Shown piece after piece: positions 23,943 through 32,447 of a stretch of 64,000 nt of DNA. Origin of the DNA: Xanthomarina gelatinilytica (GTDB taxonomy: Bacteria; Bacteroidota; Bacteroidia; Flavobacteriales; Flavobacteriaceae); contig NZ_ANLA01000024.1 of NCBI RefSeq assembly GCF_000348685.1, positions 1 to 64,000 on the forward strand, given 5' to 3'. How positions within the stretch are numbered: position 1 is the first letter of the stretch; each line of letters opens with the position of its first letter. The notes below the pieces were generated by a model that had not been told where the DNA came from, did no database searches, and saw only the letters and a list, made by a program, of their open reading frames with translations. The position numbers were made by a program, and so were the translations under genes.

Positions 23943-25031
23943 TTATTTGAAGTACGAAAATGTTTCGCCATCTTCTATTTTTAAAAGCGTTTCGTAAATC
24001 AGTTTGATAACGTTTTCCACATCCTCTCTATGTACCATTTCTACAGTGGTATGCATGTAACGAAGTGGTAAAGAAATCAATGCTGAAGCTACACCACCAT
24101 TGCTATAAGCAAAGGCATCTGTATCTGTTCCTGTAGCTCTGGAAAGTGCAGAACGTTGAAACGGTATTTTCTTTTCTTCAGCTGTGTCTGTTATTAAATC
24201 CCTAAGCTTTTGTTGCACTGCTGGTGCATAAGCCACTACAGGTCCTAGGCCAAGTTCCAAATGCCCTTCTTTTTTCTTATCGATCATTGGAGTCGTGGTG
24301 TCGTGAGTTACGTCTGTAACAATGGCCACGTTGGGTTTAATGGTTTGGGTAATCATTTCAGCACCTCTTAAACCTATTTCTTCCTGTACCGAATTGGTAA
24401 CATATAGTCCAAAAGGCAGTTTCTTTTTGTTCTCGTGTAACAATCGTGCCACTTCGGCAATCATAAAACCTCCCATTCTGTTATCCAAGGCCCTACAAAC
24501 AAACTTATCCTTGTTAAGGATGTGAAATTCATCTGGATAAGTAATCACGCAACCCACATGGATGCCCATTTTTTCAACTTCAGCTTTATCCTTGGCACCA
24601 ACATCTATAGTAATGTTTTCTGGTTTCGGACTCTCTTCCTTGCTTTTATCCCTGGTATGGATGGCTGGCCAACCAAAAACCCCTTTTACAATACCTTTTT
24701 TGGTGTGTATGTTAACTATTTTACTTGGAGCAATCTGGTGGTCAGATCCACCATTCCTAATCACATAAATTAATCCATTGTCGGTAATGTAGTTTACATA
24801 CCAGGAAATTTCATCGGCATGTCCTTCAATCACTACCTTAAATTTTGCTTTAGGGTTTATTACACCAACAGCACTCCCATAGGTATCTGTTATAAATTCA
24901 TCCACATAAGGTTCCAGGTACTTCATCCAGATTTTCTGTCCTTCCCATTCGTAACCCGTTGGGGCTGCATTATTTAAATATTTCTCTAAAAAATCAATCG
25001 ATTTTTTGTTTAATATGCTCTTTTTTGCCAT
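23943..25031 (-). CDS. M42-family metallo-aminopeptidase
   Basis: A 362-residue cytosolic peptidase. Di-metal site motifs are EGHADEISWYV (His), CRALDNRMGG (Asp), SVQEEIGLRGAE (catalytic Glu pair), VTDVTHDTTTP and the C-terminal MHTTVEMVHREDV (His). Members form dodecameric tetrahedral aminopeptidases or act as glucanase-associated peptidases. It trims peptides from the N terminus. It stands alone next to a REP-like element. Confidence 0.92.
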   Translation of the reverse strand: MAKKSILNKKSIDFLEKYLNNAAPTGYEWEGQKIWMKYLEPYVDEFITDTYGSAVGVINPKAKFKVVIEGHADEISWYVNYITDNGLIYVIRNGGSDHQIAPSKIVNIHTKKGIVKGVFGWPAIHTRDKSKEESPKPENITIDVGAKDKAEVEKMGIHVGCVITYPDEFHILNKDKFVCRALDNRMGGFMIAEVARLLHENKKKLPFGLYVTNSVQEEIGLRGAEMITQTIKPNVAIVTDVTHDTTTPMIDKKKEGHLELGLGPVVAYAPAVQQKLRDLITDTAEEKKIPFQRSALSRATGTDTDAFAYSNGGVASALISLPLRYMHTTVEMVHREDVENVIKLIYETLLKIEDGETFSYFK

Positions 25032-25178
25032 GTTAAATTATTTTGCACTAAAATAATAATATTAATACTATTTTAAGGTTAATGCTTTGGTAAATTATTA
25101 ATTTTACCATGGAATTTGGAACGATTTTAGATTCATTATTTCTTGAAATCACCCAATACATCTGTGAGAAAATTAAAT

Positions 25179-25841
25179 ATGAAAAAACTGGTTTACATAC
25201 TTTTATGCTTCCCCTTTTTTGCCCAAAGTCAAATAGATTCCCTTGGTACAGAAGATATTGATGTGGAGTATATTTTTTTTGAAGGTGATACCATTCCACA
25301 CACGGCCATCAATTTAAACGAAGTCTTGCTGCTCCATAAATTGAAATTTGACAGCAACGAAGACCGTAAACGCTATTTGATTTTAAGACGAAAAACCATT
25401 AAAGTCTATCCGTATGCCAAATTGGCTGCCGAACGCTTGGAAACTTTAAACGAGCGAATGGCTTCCATCAAGAAAAAAAGCGATCAAAAAAAATATGCTA
25501 AAATCATTCAAAGTTATATAGAAGATGAATTTGCCGAAGAGCTCAAGCAGTTAACCAGGACCGAAGGTCAAATCTTGGTTAAGCTTATTTACAGGCAAAC
25601 GGGAGAAACCACTTTCGATTTGATTAAAAGGTTGCGAAGTGGTTGGCGTGCTTTTTGGTTTAACAGTACAGCCAATTTGTTTAATATTTCCCTGAAAGAG
25701 ATTTACGATCCGGAACACGTAAAAGAAGACTATCTAATTGAAGACGTCTTACAGCGTAACTTCCAGAGTGGTAAGTTGGAACGACAGGATGCTGCCATTA
25801 AATTTGATTTTTTGGAGCTAACCGAAAAATGGCTTAATTAA
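25179..25841 (+). CDS. DUF4294 exported protein
   Basis: A 220-residue Bacteroidota-specific protein. The signal peptide MKKLVYILLCFPFFAQSQ fixes the start at 25179; the upstream TTG frame start is unlikely. The DUF4294 core runs from RKTIKVYPYAKLAAERL through QYIEDEF-like helices, RTEGQILVKLIYRQTGETTFDLIKRLRSGWRAFWFN and KEIYDPEHVKEDYLIE. The function is unknown. It abuts the hemolysin III gene with no gap, so the two are one operon. Confidence 0.85.
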   Translation: MKKLVYILLCFPFFAQSQIDSLGTEDIDVEYIFFEGDTIPHTAINLNEVLLLHKLKFDSNEDRKRYLILRRKTIKVYPYAKLAAERLETLNERMASIKKKSDQKKYAKIIQSYIEDEFAEELKQLTRTEGQILVKLIYRQTGETTFDLIKRLRSGWRAFWFNSTANLFNISLKEIYDPEHVKEDYLIEDVLQRNFQSGKLERQDAAIKFDFLELTEKWLN

Positions 25842-26468
25842 ATGCGTGTACAAACCCTTTTTGAAGAACGATTAAATGCCTTAACACATGCAGTAGGTGC
25901 CTTAATGGGCATTGTGGCTTTAGTGTTGTTGGTTGTTTATAACTCAAACAAAACCAGCTGGAGCCTGTTTAGCGTTATAGTTTACGGTTTAAGCATTATT
26001 ATTCTCTTCAGTTCCTCAACCCTTTACCATGCCGTTCAAGCCGAAAAGCAAAAACATTATTTCAGGATTATAGATCATATTAGCATTTACCTTTTAATAG
26101 CTGGAACTTACACACCTGTTGCGCTTATTGCATTGGAACAGAGTAAAGGATGGCCCATTTTTTGGGTGGTTTGGGGGATTGCCCTTTTAGGTTTGGTTTT
26201 AAAACTGTTTTTTACAGGTAGGTTTGAAGTCTTTTCGGTTATCTTGTATTTAATCATGGGCTGGTTAATAGTGGTCGATTTTTCAAATCTCGCCCAATTT
26301 ATTGGCACCAATGGAACCTTGTTGCTCTTTGCAGGAGGCCTGTTCTACACTTTAGGCATTGTGTTTTACGCCATTCATAAAATTCCTTTTAACCATGTTA
26401 TTTGGCACCTGTTTGTTTTGGGTGGTGCCATTTGCCATTTTTTGTTGGTGTTTTTTTATGTGATTTAA
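25842..26468 (+). CDS. hemolysin III/PAQR-family membrane protein
   Basis: A 208-residue protein with seven predicted helices. It opens with ERLNALTHAVGALMGIVALVL and shows SSTLYHAV, FRIIDHISIYLLIAGTYTP and the C-terminal HVIWHLFVLGGAICHF. The conserved His, Asp and Ser residues are those of the PAQR metal site. Bacterial members are linked to membrane homeostasis; true haemolytic activity is doubtful. Its start follows the DUF4294 stop directly. Confidence 0.9.
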   Translation: MRVQTLFEERLNALTHAVGALMGIVALVLLVVYNSNKTSWSLFSVIVYGLSIIILFSSSTLYHAVQAEKQKHYFRIIDHISIYLLIAGTYTPVALIALEQSKGWPIFWVVWGIALLGLVLKLFFTGRFEVFSVILYLIMGWLIVVDFSNLAQFIGTNGTLLLFAGGLFYTLGIVFYAIHKIPFNHVIWHLFVLGGAICHFLLVFFYVI

Positions 26469-26482
26469 GTTTTTAAATCCAA

Positions 26483-27016
26483 TCAATTGACTTTGTATTC
26501 TTTTAAAGAGTTATACTTTTTTATAATGTATAATATGTTTTTTTCAGTTCCTTGCATGGAATCGAATTCTTCTAAAAGCTCAGGATCGTCCTTAAGGTAT
26601 GCTCTTAGTTGTGCATGTGCTTTTTTTCTGGCAAAAGGCATACCCATATCAATAAACTCTAACTCAGAACCTTTTTTAGAGACGTAAAATAGAGGTGTGC
26701 TTAGCATTTCAAAAACTTCAATCTCTCCTTCAACAATTCGTTTTAGATACCATGTGTCATATATGGTTACTATGTAACTATCGCCATCTGCACCATTAAA
26801 CAACTTTAAACTTTTTACCTCGCTAATTTCAATTTTGGTTTTTTTGCCTGTGGCATCCTCTATCTTAAAACCAATATTTTCTTTATCAAACAAATTGAAG
26901 CTTCTTTTTATACTTCCGTAAATGGTATCTTTGTTTTTAGTAACCATATATTCACGTTCTTGAGCCAAATGAATATGGGTAATAAATAAGCAAAGTGTTA
27001 AAGTAAAAAACTTCAT
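26483..27016 (-). CDS. exported hypothetical protein
   Basis: A 177-residue protein with signal peptide MKFFTLTLCLFITHIHLAQ. It then shows a beta-rich region starting VTKNKDTIYGSIKRSF and a helical C terminus (LRAYLKDDPELLEEFDS). The motif of a repeated KxGDTIxG-like strand is common among Bacteroidota exported proteins, but I do not recognise a named family. Start taken at the ATG 27016 rather than the TTG two codons upstream. It is convergent with the hemolysin III gene. Confidence 0.75.
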   Translation of the reverse strand: MKFFTLTLCLFITHIHLAQEREYMVTKNKDTIYGSIKRSFNLFDKENIGFKIEDATGKKTKIEISEVKSLKLFNGADGDSYIVTIYDTWYLKRIVEGEIEVFEMLSTPLFYVSKKGSELEFIDMGMPFARKKAHAQLRAYLKDDPELLEEFDSMQGTEKNILYIIKKYNSLKEYKVN

Positions 27017-27064
27017 GTGCAATTAGTTAAGTGTGTTTTTGGGTTTTAAACATGTATTGGTTGG

Positions 27065-27493
27065 TTAGCCTTTGATAATATCTTTGTATTCTTCAAAAAA
27101 GGCTTCAAACTTACTCATGGTTTCATAAAAAAACTCCATGACCAAGCGCCAGGATTTTTTGTTATGTATGGAAACCGAAGCATCCAAGAGAACATACACC
27201 CTTGAAATTTCTTTTCCGTTTTCCAAAACATATGCTTCTTCAAAAACAGCTTCTGGTAAATATTCTTCTAATAGAATAGATTTTAAAGCCATAAGTTTCC
27301 CCCAATGATTAATGCGTTCTTCCAGGTCGTCCTCCAGATCCAAGGCCACCAAAGCCTTTTTAGTGTCAAAATGAAATTTAAAACTCAAGCCCTTTGTTTT
27401 GGTGTCGTACAATAACCATTTTCTTGGAAACGACTTCCCAAAACTGGTCCAAAATTCTTGCTTTAATAATTTAGATTCTTCTTTGCTAAACAT
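27065..27493 (-). CDS. DUF4268-domain protein
   Basis: A 142-residue cytosolic protein with the DUF4268 pattern QEFWTSFGKSFPRKWLLYDTK, then ALVALDLEDDLEERINHWGKL and KSWRLVMEFFYETMSKFEAFF. Function unknown; the fold may be related to nuclease-associated domains. It begins 4 bp after the ZIP transporter stop, so it is likely cotranscribed. Confidence 0.82.
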   Translation of the reverse strand: MFSKEESKLLKQEFWTSFGKSFPRKWLLYDTKTKGLSFKFHFDTKKALVALDLEDDLEERINHWGKLMALKSILLEEYLPEAVFEEAYVLENGKEISRVYVLLDASVSIHNKKSWRLVMEFFYETMSKFEAFFEEYKDIIKG

Positions 27494-27497
27494 AAAC

Positions 27498-28172
27498 TTA
27501 AATTAAATAGGCAATGGCCACACCAAAAATGATAGCCAATAATTTAGACATATTAAACTTATGTCCTTCGCTGCTTTCAAATAAAATAACCGTGCAAATA
27601 TGGAAAAAGATACCTATAACAATGGCATTAATGATATATATGTGTTGTTCGGCCAAGCTTGTGTTGTTGGATATAAATGTTCCAAGAGGCGTCATGGCAG
27701 CAAAAAATATTAAAAAACCAGCAATTTGCATTTTGCTGTAGTTGGATTGTACCAAAAAACTGGTTATTAAGGTTGCAATGGGAATTTTATGTATTAAAAC
27801 CCCATAAACCATATCGTTGTGTTGGTGAATGGGAAATCCTTCTAAAAAACTATGGATACACAAACTAATAAACAACAACCAAGGAAATTGGGTATTGTCT
27901 TTATGTATATGAATGTGTCCGTGTTCGGCTCCTTTAGAGAAAAACTCCAAAATAATTTGAAGCAAAATACCAAACATAATATACAAACCGGTTAATTTGG
28001 CATCCAAGTGGTGGTACACTTCCGGCAACAAATCAAACAAAGTTAAGGCCAATAAAAAAGCACCGCTAAAAGAGAGTAGGAGCTTGGTAAACAAACTGCG
28101 TTTTTGTTTTAAAACCAAAACAATCAATGCGCCAATTAGTACAGCAAGTACAGGTAAAAGGTATTTATTCAT
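27498..28172 (-). CDS. ZIP-family metal transporter
   Basis: A 224-residue inner-membrane protein with about eight helices. Metal-site helices are CIHSFLEGFPIHQ (HSxxEG) and VLIHKIPIATLI (HKxP). A His-rich loop EHGHIHIHKD lies between helices 3 and 4. It probably imports zinc or another divalent metal. The start is the ATG at 28172; a TTG lies two codons upstream. The DUF4268 gene follows directly. Confidence 0.88.
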   Translation of the reverse strand: MNKYLLPVLAVLIGALIVLVLKQKRSLFTKLLLSFSGAFLLALTLFDLLPEVYHHLDAKLTGLYIMFGILLQIILEFFSKGAEHGHIHIHKDNTQFPWLLFISLCIHSFLEGFPIHQHNDMVYGVLIHKIPIATLITSFLVQSNYSKMQIAGFLIFFAAMTPLGTFISNNTSLAEQHIYIINAIVIGIFFHICTVILFESSEGHKFNMSKLLAIIFGVAIAYLI

Positions 28173-28225
28173 AAGCAACCAATAACTCAGGGAAAACTGA
28201 GAAAAGTTTAATGCCGATTATCGAC

Positions 28226-28957
28226 TTATTTAAAAATCATGATCAAACGTTCAGAACTATTTTTATCAAACTTACGCAATTTATAGTCTCCAAAGACATC
28301 CAGCAAATGTACGTTTGCTTTTTCAAAAAGGGTTTCAAAATCCTTTAAGGTAAAGGCTTTTACACGTTCTTGAAAGGCAAAGTGTTGTCCTTTGTCTTCA
28401 AAAAAAATATCTTTGAACAAATAACCGTCTTTTACATAACGTTTTAAGCGGAACCTAATGCCTTCAACCGTTTTGGTGTCTTCAGGAACCAAATTGTTCA
28501 GAATAAAGTCACTGTTCATAAAATCAATCACCCCAAAACCATATTCGTTTAAATCTGCTTGTATGGCGTTTATGGTTCTTAAATTATCAGCTTCATCGTC
28601 AAAGTAACCAAAACTGGTAAATAAATTAAGAACAGCATCAAATTTTTTATTGTAAGGTTGGCACATGTCATGCACTTCAAAATGCAGCTTATCGTTTTCA
28701 AATTGTTTGGCGTAGGCAATACTGTTTTCAGACAAATCCACACCAGTAACATCATACCCCAAAGAATTTAAATATACAGAATGCCTGCCTTTGCCACAAG
28801 CCAGGTCCAGGATTTTTCCATCTTCGGGTAGGTTTAAATAATTGGTAAGGTTGTCCATAAACATTTGTGCTTCGTCATGGTCCCTATCTTTATATAAAAT
28901 ATGGTAATAAGGTGTATCAAACCAAGAGGCATACCATTTAGTTGTGTTTTCGGTCAT
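28226..28957 (-). CDS. class I SAM-dependent methyltransferase
   Basis: A 243-residue cytosolic enzyme. Motif I is ILDLACGKGRHSVYLNSLG, followed by VTGVDLSENSIAYAKQ and DAVLNLFTSFGYFDD. The C-terminal part is beta-rich, as in small-molecule or protein methyltransferases of the Methyltransf_25/11 group. The substrate is unknown. Confidence 0.85.
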   Translation of the reverse strand: MTENTTKWYASWFDTPYYHILYKDRDHDEAQMFMDNLTNYLNLPEDGKILDLACGKGRHSVYLNSLGYDVTGVDLSENSIAYAKQFENDKLHFEVHDMCQPYNKKFDAVLNLFTSFGYFDDEADNLRTINAIQADLNEYGFGVIDFMNSDFILNNLVPEDTKTVEGIRFRLKRYVKDGYLFKDIFFEDKGQHFAFQERVKAFTLKDFETLFEKANVHLLDVFGDYKLRKFDKNSSERLIMIFK

Positions 28958-29147
28958 ATCAAATGTCCCTAAAAATGGGATGTATTTTTTGGGGTTACGC
29001 TACTTCGTTTTCACGAAACAGCGTCAGGCTTTCGCAAGTCGCTTTTTATGTTGTTACCAAGTCACTTTGTTCCAGATAACCACAAAAAGAGCTTCAACAA
29101 TTGCTCAATCCTTAACCCATTTCATTTAAGTTGCCACAAAAATACTG

Positions 29148-29155
29148 TATTTTTG
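29148..29155 (+). promoter_or_regulatory. TATTTTTG -7 promoter element for the THUMP methyltransferase
   Basis: Matches TAnnTTTG 12 bp before the ATG at 29167. It makes the upstream TTG frame start (29131) untenable. Confidence 0.6.
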
Positions 29156-29166
29156 CAATCTATTTA

Positions 29167-30333
29167 ATGTCTGCAATGGAGAATAATTTTAAAATGGTTG
29201 CCAAAACCTTATTTGGCTTTGAAGAATTACTGGCAAAAGAACTCACACAGCTTGGCGCACAAGATGTAAAAATAGGGGTTAGAAACGTAAGTTTTACGGG
29301 AGACAAAGGGTTTATGTACAAAGCTAATTTAGGCTTACGTACAGCTATAAAAATCTTAAAACCCATAGAAACCTTTAAAGTGTTCAATGAAAAAGACCTA
29401 TACGATAAAATTTACAACATGTCTTGGGAACCTTATTTAAAACCTACAGGAACCCTTGCAGTGGATGCCACCATAAATTCCAATGTTTTTACACATTCAC
29501 TATATGTGGCACAAAAAACCAAAGATGCTGTGGTAGATAAATTTCGTGATACTACAGGACAAAGGCCTAATGTAGATTTAAAATTTCCAGACTTAAAGAT
29601 TAATGTGCATATAGACAGAGAGATTTGCCATATTTCTTTAGATTCTTCTGGAGATTCTTTACACAAACGTGGTTATAAAACAGCCACGAACATTGCTCCA
29701 ATCAATGAAGTGCTTGCAGCTGGTTTGGTGATGCTTTCCGGTTGGGGTGGACAATGCGATTTTATGGATCCCATGTGTGGAAGTGGTACCATTTTGGCAG
29801 AAGCGGCCATGATAGCATGTAACATTCCTCCCAATTTAATGCGTAAGGAATTTGCTTTTGAGCGTTGGGCAGATTGGGATGTGGATTTATTTGAAAAAAT
29901 TGAAGAATCGCTTTTAAGTAAAACCAGGGATTTCCATTATAAAATTATGGGTTACGATAAATCCCCAAGTGCTGTGGCCAAAGCCAAGGACAATATTAAA
30001 AATGCCCATCTGGAAGAATTCATAAGCATTAAGCACGAAGATTTCTTTAAAACCCAAAAAGCTGGTGAAGATAAGCTGCACATGGTTTTTAATCCTCCTT
30101 ATGGAGAACGTTTAGATATTGAGATGGAAGAGTTCTACAAAAATATTGGCGATACACTTAAACAAGGCTATCCAGGAACAGACGCTTGGTTTATAACATC
30201 TAACTTAGATGCATTAAAGCACGTTGGGTTAAGACCTTCCAGAAAAATACATTTGGTAAATGCCAAATTGGAAGCACGTTTTGTAAAATACGTGATGTAT
30301 GAAGGAAGCAAAAAAGCGAAATACAATAATTAA
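29167..30333 (+). CDS. THUMP-domain RNA methyltransferase (RlmL-N/YpsC-like)
   Basis: A 388-residue enzyme. An N-terminal THUMP domain (KTLFGFEELLAKELTQLGAQ...) binds RNA. The C-terminal Rossmann methyltransferase has DFMDPMCGSGTILAEAAMIA and the N-methyltransferase catalytic motif NPPYGERL. It resembles the N2-guanine methyltransferase half of RlmL, so 23S rRNA G2445 is the likely target. Its end overlaps the MarR gene end by 4 bp (convergent). Confidence 0.88.
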   Translation: MSAMENNFKMVAKTLFGFEELLAKELTQLGAQDVKIGVRNVSFTGDKGFMYKANLGLRTAIKILKPIETFKVFNEKDLYDKIYNMSWEPYLKPTGTLAVDATINSNVFTHSLYVAQKTKDAVVDKFRDTTGQRPNVDLKFPDLKINVHIDREICHISLDSSGDSLHKRGYKTATNIAPINEVLAAGLVMLSGWGGQCDFMDPMCGSGTILAEAAMIACNIPPNLMRKEFAFERWADWDVDLFEKIEESLLSKTRDFHYKIMGYDKSPSAVAKAKDNIKNAHLEEFISIKHEDFFKTQKAGEDKLHMVFNPPYGERLDIEMEEFYKNIGDTLKQGYPGTDAWFITSNLDALKHVGLRPSRKIHLVNAKLEARFVKYVMYEGSKKAKYNN

Positions 30334-30941
30334 GAAGCTTCTTTGGCGTTAAATTCCGGACAATCCACTCTAATGTCAGAAACTTTAAGAGGTTTGTTCA
30401 ATAACTGACAATAATGGATTGAGTTCTTGTTTTCATAAAATTTGCAGCCATAACAGGTTCTTTGCACTGTTAAAATGCCAATTTGATTTAAGTTATATAT
30501 AACTTGGCTCAAGGAATGAAATAAATCGTCCTGTTTGGATGTTTCCAAAAGATCTAACTTGGATTTAATGGGAAGGGCAAAATCTTCGATTTGTTTTAAA
30601 AGGTTTTTTCCGGTTTCGGTTAATAATATGGAATAGCTTCTACTGTCCAAGTTAGATACATCCTTTGCAATATATTCTTTCTTTAAAAGCACACGAACAG
30701 CATCACTAATGGTAGGTTTTGTAACATTGAACTCTTTGGCTAAATGACTGACATTGCATAAGTCTTGTTTGTGATACGCTATAAAAATCAACATTTGAAT
30801 TTGTATGGGACTCAAGCCAAATTCCTTGGCTTTTTTCCACAAAAGGGCTTTAAAAGCCTCAGAAATGCGTTCCAAGGCCACAATAATTTTACTGGAAGTA
30901 CTTTGGTTTTGAAACTCTGGGTTAAATATAGAATTGCTCAT
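30330..30941 (-). CDS. MarR-family regulator with C-terminal cysteine cluster
   Basis: A 203-residue regulator. The winged helix region is LSPIQIQMLIFIAYHKQD, HLAKEFNVTKPTISDAVRVLLKKEYIAKD and the wing SNLDSRSYSILLTETGK. After it comes an unusual ~50-residue tail with four cysteines, CYGCKFYENKNSIHYC plus a later DCPEF. This could hold zinc or an iron-sulfur cluster, making it a redox or metal sensor (inference). The start MSNSIFNPEF at 30941 is preferred over the longer frame, which would overlap its promoter. The half-site TCCTAATTA near its promoter also occurs in the operator of the neighbouring thioredoxin operon. Confidence 0.85.
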   Translation of the reverse strand: MSNSIFNPEFQNQSTSSKIIVALERISEAFKALLWKKAKEFGLSPIQIQMLIFIAYHKQDLCNVSHLAKEFNVTKPTISDAVRVLLKKEYIAKDVSNLDSRSYSILLTETGKNLLKQIEDFALPIKSKLDLLETSKQDDLFHSLSQVIYNLNQIGILTVQRTCYGCKFYENKNSIHYCQLLNKPLKVSDIRVDCPEFNAKEAS

Positions 30942-30983
30942 GTTATAGTTGTAAAATTGCCTATCAAGCACACACTCAATAGG

Positions 30984-31004
30984 CAAAGTTAGTCATCCTA
31001 ATTA
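30984..31004 (-). promoter_or_regulatory. marR promoter (TAACTTTG) with overlapping half-operator
   Basis: On the minus strand TAATTAGGA lies a few bases upstream of TAACTTTG, a TAnnTTTG element. The order TTAGGA, ACTA, TTTG is the same as at the thioredoxin promoter, suggesting autoregulation. Confidence 0.55.
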
Positions 31005-31006
31005 AA

Positions 31007-31270
31007 TTAGTTGCAATGTTCCATTTCAATAATATAAAAGCCTTTGTTTTTTATGGCATTGATAATGGTTTCCGTAGCTTGTTCCATATGGCAGAATTTA
31101 CATTCGCTGGATGTTAATTTACCGGTTTTAAATGGCTTGCTTTTTAAATATGTCCTGCCATAATTGAAAATGGTTTCTTCATTAGTGACCAAGTTGGGCA
31201 CTAAAATATCAAAATGCATGATTTCCCCATCTTCCCTTTGAACATAAGTGTCCCAAACAGATACTTTCAT
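31007..31270 (-). CDS. DUF2024-family protein
   Basis: An 87-residue cytosolic protein starting MKVSVWDTYVQREDGEIMHFDILVP, the DUF2024 signature, with a later ECKFCHMEQA containing a CxxC pair. Structures of the family are known but not its function. It starts one base after the thioredoxin-like gene stop, so the two are translationally coupled. The CxxC and its partner suggest a thiol-related role. Confidence 0.85.
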   Translation of the reverse strand: MKVSVWDTYVQREDGEIMHFDILVPNLVTNEETIFNYGRTYLKSKPFKTGKLTSSECKFCHMEQATETIINAIKNKGFYIIEMEHCN

Positions 31271-31271
31271 T

Positions 31272-31505
31272 TTAACCTTTAACTTCTGCCATGGAAGCAC
31301 CGTAATTAATATGCAACACATTTCCGGTTGGTGTTACCATGGCCGGAACCGATTTAACACCTGCTTTTTCTGCCTCCTCAATTCTGTTTCTGTGTTCACC
31401 AATATTAACAATCTCTACGTTTTGTTTGCCAACTAAGTCTACAATGTCGTGTTCTGCACTTAGGCAAACAGGACATCCTGCGTGATAAAAAATGGATTTA
31501 CTCAT
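31272..31505 (-). CDS. small thioredoxin/glutaredoxin-like protein
   Basis: A 77-residue thioredoxin-fold protein with active site GCPVCLSAEHD (CxxC) and the cis-proline segment VKSVPAMVTPTG. No signal peptide, so it acts in the cytosol on disulfides. It is the first gene of a two-gene operon with DUF2024, under a promoter overlapped by a MarR-type palindrome. Confidence 0.85.
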   Translation of the reverse strand: MSKSIFYHAGCPVCLSAEHDIVDLVGKQNVEIVNIGEHRNRIEEAEKAGVKSVPAMVTPTGNVLHINYGASMAEVKG

Positions 31506-31540
31506 AATTTAAAAATTTAAGTTATTGCATTATTGCAATT

Positions 31541-31548
31541 CAAATATA
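31541..31548 (-). promoter_or_regulatory. TATATTTG promoter element of the thioredoxin-DUF2024 operon
   Basis: A minus-strand match to TAnnTTTG directly downstream of the palindromic operator and 36 bp before the ATG. Confidence 0.6.
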
Positions 31549-31565
31549 GTAAGGAATCCTAACTA
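31547..31565. promoter_or_regulatory. MarR-type operator palindrome
   Basis: TAGTAAGGAATCCTAACTA is a 9+1+9 inverted repeat with 8 of 9 pairs. It overlaps the -7 element of the thioredoxin-like gene and carries the half-site TCCTAACTA, also seen as TCCTAATTA beside the marR promoter. Confidence 0.6.
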
Positions 31566-31620
31566 AATAAAATATTTTTTATTTTTTAACATAGTTATTT
31601 GTATAAGATAGAAGAGAAAG

Positions 31621-31637
31621 CAGCTTAATTTAAGCTG
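31621..31637. terminator. palindrome CAGCTTAA-T-TTAAGCTG downstream of DUF6048 gene
   Basis: A perfect 8+1+8 inverted repeat lying 79 bp past the stop of the DUF6048 gene. It could end its transcription, but the T-run is weak. Confidence 0.4.
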
Positions 31638-31715
31638 GCAAGGTAGGTTTACAAAGGTTGAGACCTAATGTCACAACATTTATATAAGCACATGGATATT
31701 GTTTTTATTAAAAAA

Positions 31716-32447
31716 CTATTTATTTTTTTTGTAAAACGGGATTAAATACGAGATGGAATATCCATAACCAAAACCAAAACCTCCACTGTCATAGGTTTTT
31801 TGGAAGCCTGGAATATAAAGGTTTTCAAAATTATTGGGTTGGTCTTGACTTATTAAGTATTTAAACTGAGCGTTCAAGCCAAGATATAGATTGTTTAATA
31901 CTTCAACTTTAAGTCCTACAATAAACTCTCCCCAAAGTGCAGAAAGACCACTGAATTTTTGTGACTCGTTTGAAGTTAATTGAGGGGACCAATATTGATC
32001 TTGGGCATACACGCCATAACTGTTTAAGGTTTGGCTAAAAGTACTGGCACCAACCCTAAATCCTCCATAAATCATGTTTTCCATTCCGTACCAGTTTTCG
32101 TAAGCGTTGTAATCCACTCCTGCTTTAAAATAACTTCCTTGGGTTGTGGCATTCAAATAATCGTTGTCTGTATCTTTTTCTTCAACCCCAATTTCCCCAG
32201 CCACATACCATTTTTTGGTAAGTCGGAAATCAGCATTAATTTCAAAACCTTTATACTCATCGTCTATAAAAGACCTAATAAGTTTACCTAAATCGCCACC
32301 AAGACGTAGGCCATAACTTTCCTTATATTTTAGGGAGTCTGTTTTGGTACTGACTATGCTATCGTTTTGAGCTTGACCAATAGTGCAAAAAAAGAGTATG
32401 GCAATAAAAGGGTTAATGATATATTTTATAGTGAATGTCATCTTCAT
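31716..32447 (-). CDS. DUF6048 outer-membrane beta-barrel protein
   Basis: A 243-residue exported protein. The signal peptide ends near GQAQ. The body has alternating beta strands and ends with an aromatic strand (FGFGYGYSISYLIPFYK), as for a small beta-barrel. The DUF6048 assignment rests on the sequence type and the conserved order rlmD, DUF6452, DUF6048. Its start overlaps the DUF6452 end by 35 bp, so the two are coupled. Confidence 0.8.
   Translation of the reverse strand: MKMTFTIKYIINPFIAILFFCTIGQAQNDSIVSTKTDSLKYKESYGLRLGGDLGKLIRSFIDDEYKGFEINADFRLTKKWYVAGEIGVEEKDTDNDYLNATTQGSYFKAGVDYNAYENWYGMENMIYGGFRVGASTFSQTLNSYGVYAQDQYWSPQLTSNESQKFSGLSALWGEFIVGLKVEVLNNLYLGLNAQFKYLISQDQPNNFENLYIPGFQKTYDSGGFGFGYGYSISYLIPFYKKNK

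Noticed and set aside
28958-29147. Hairpin-rich stretch with TTCG/CGAA motifs as an ncRNA
   Set aside because: Pairing is weak and short; it looks like decayed repeat sequence around two promoters.
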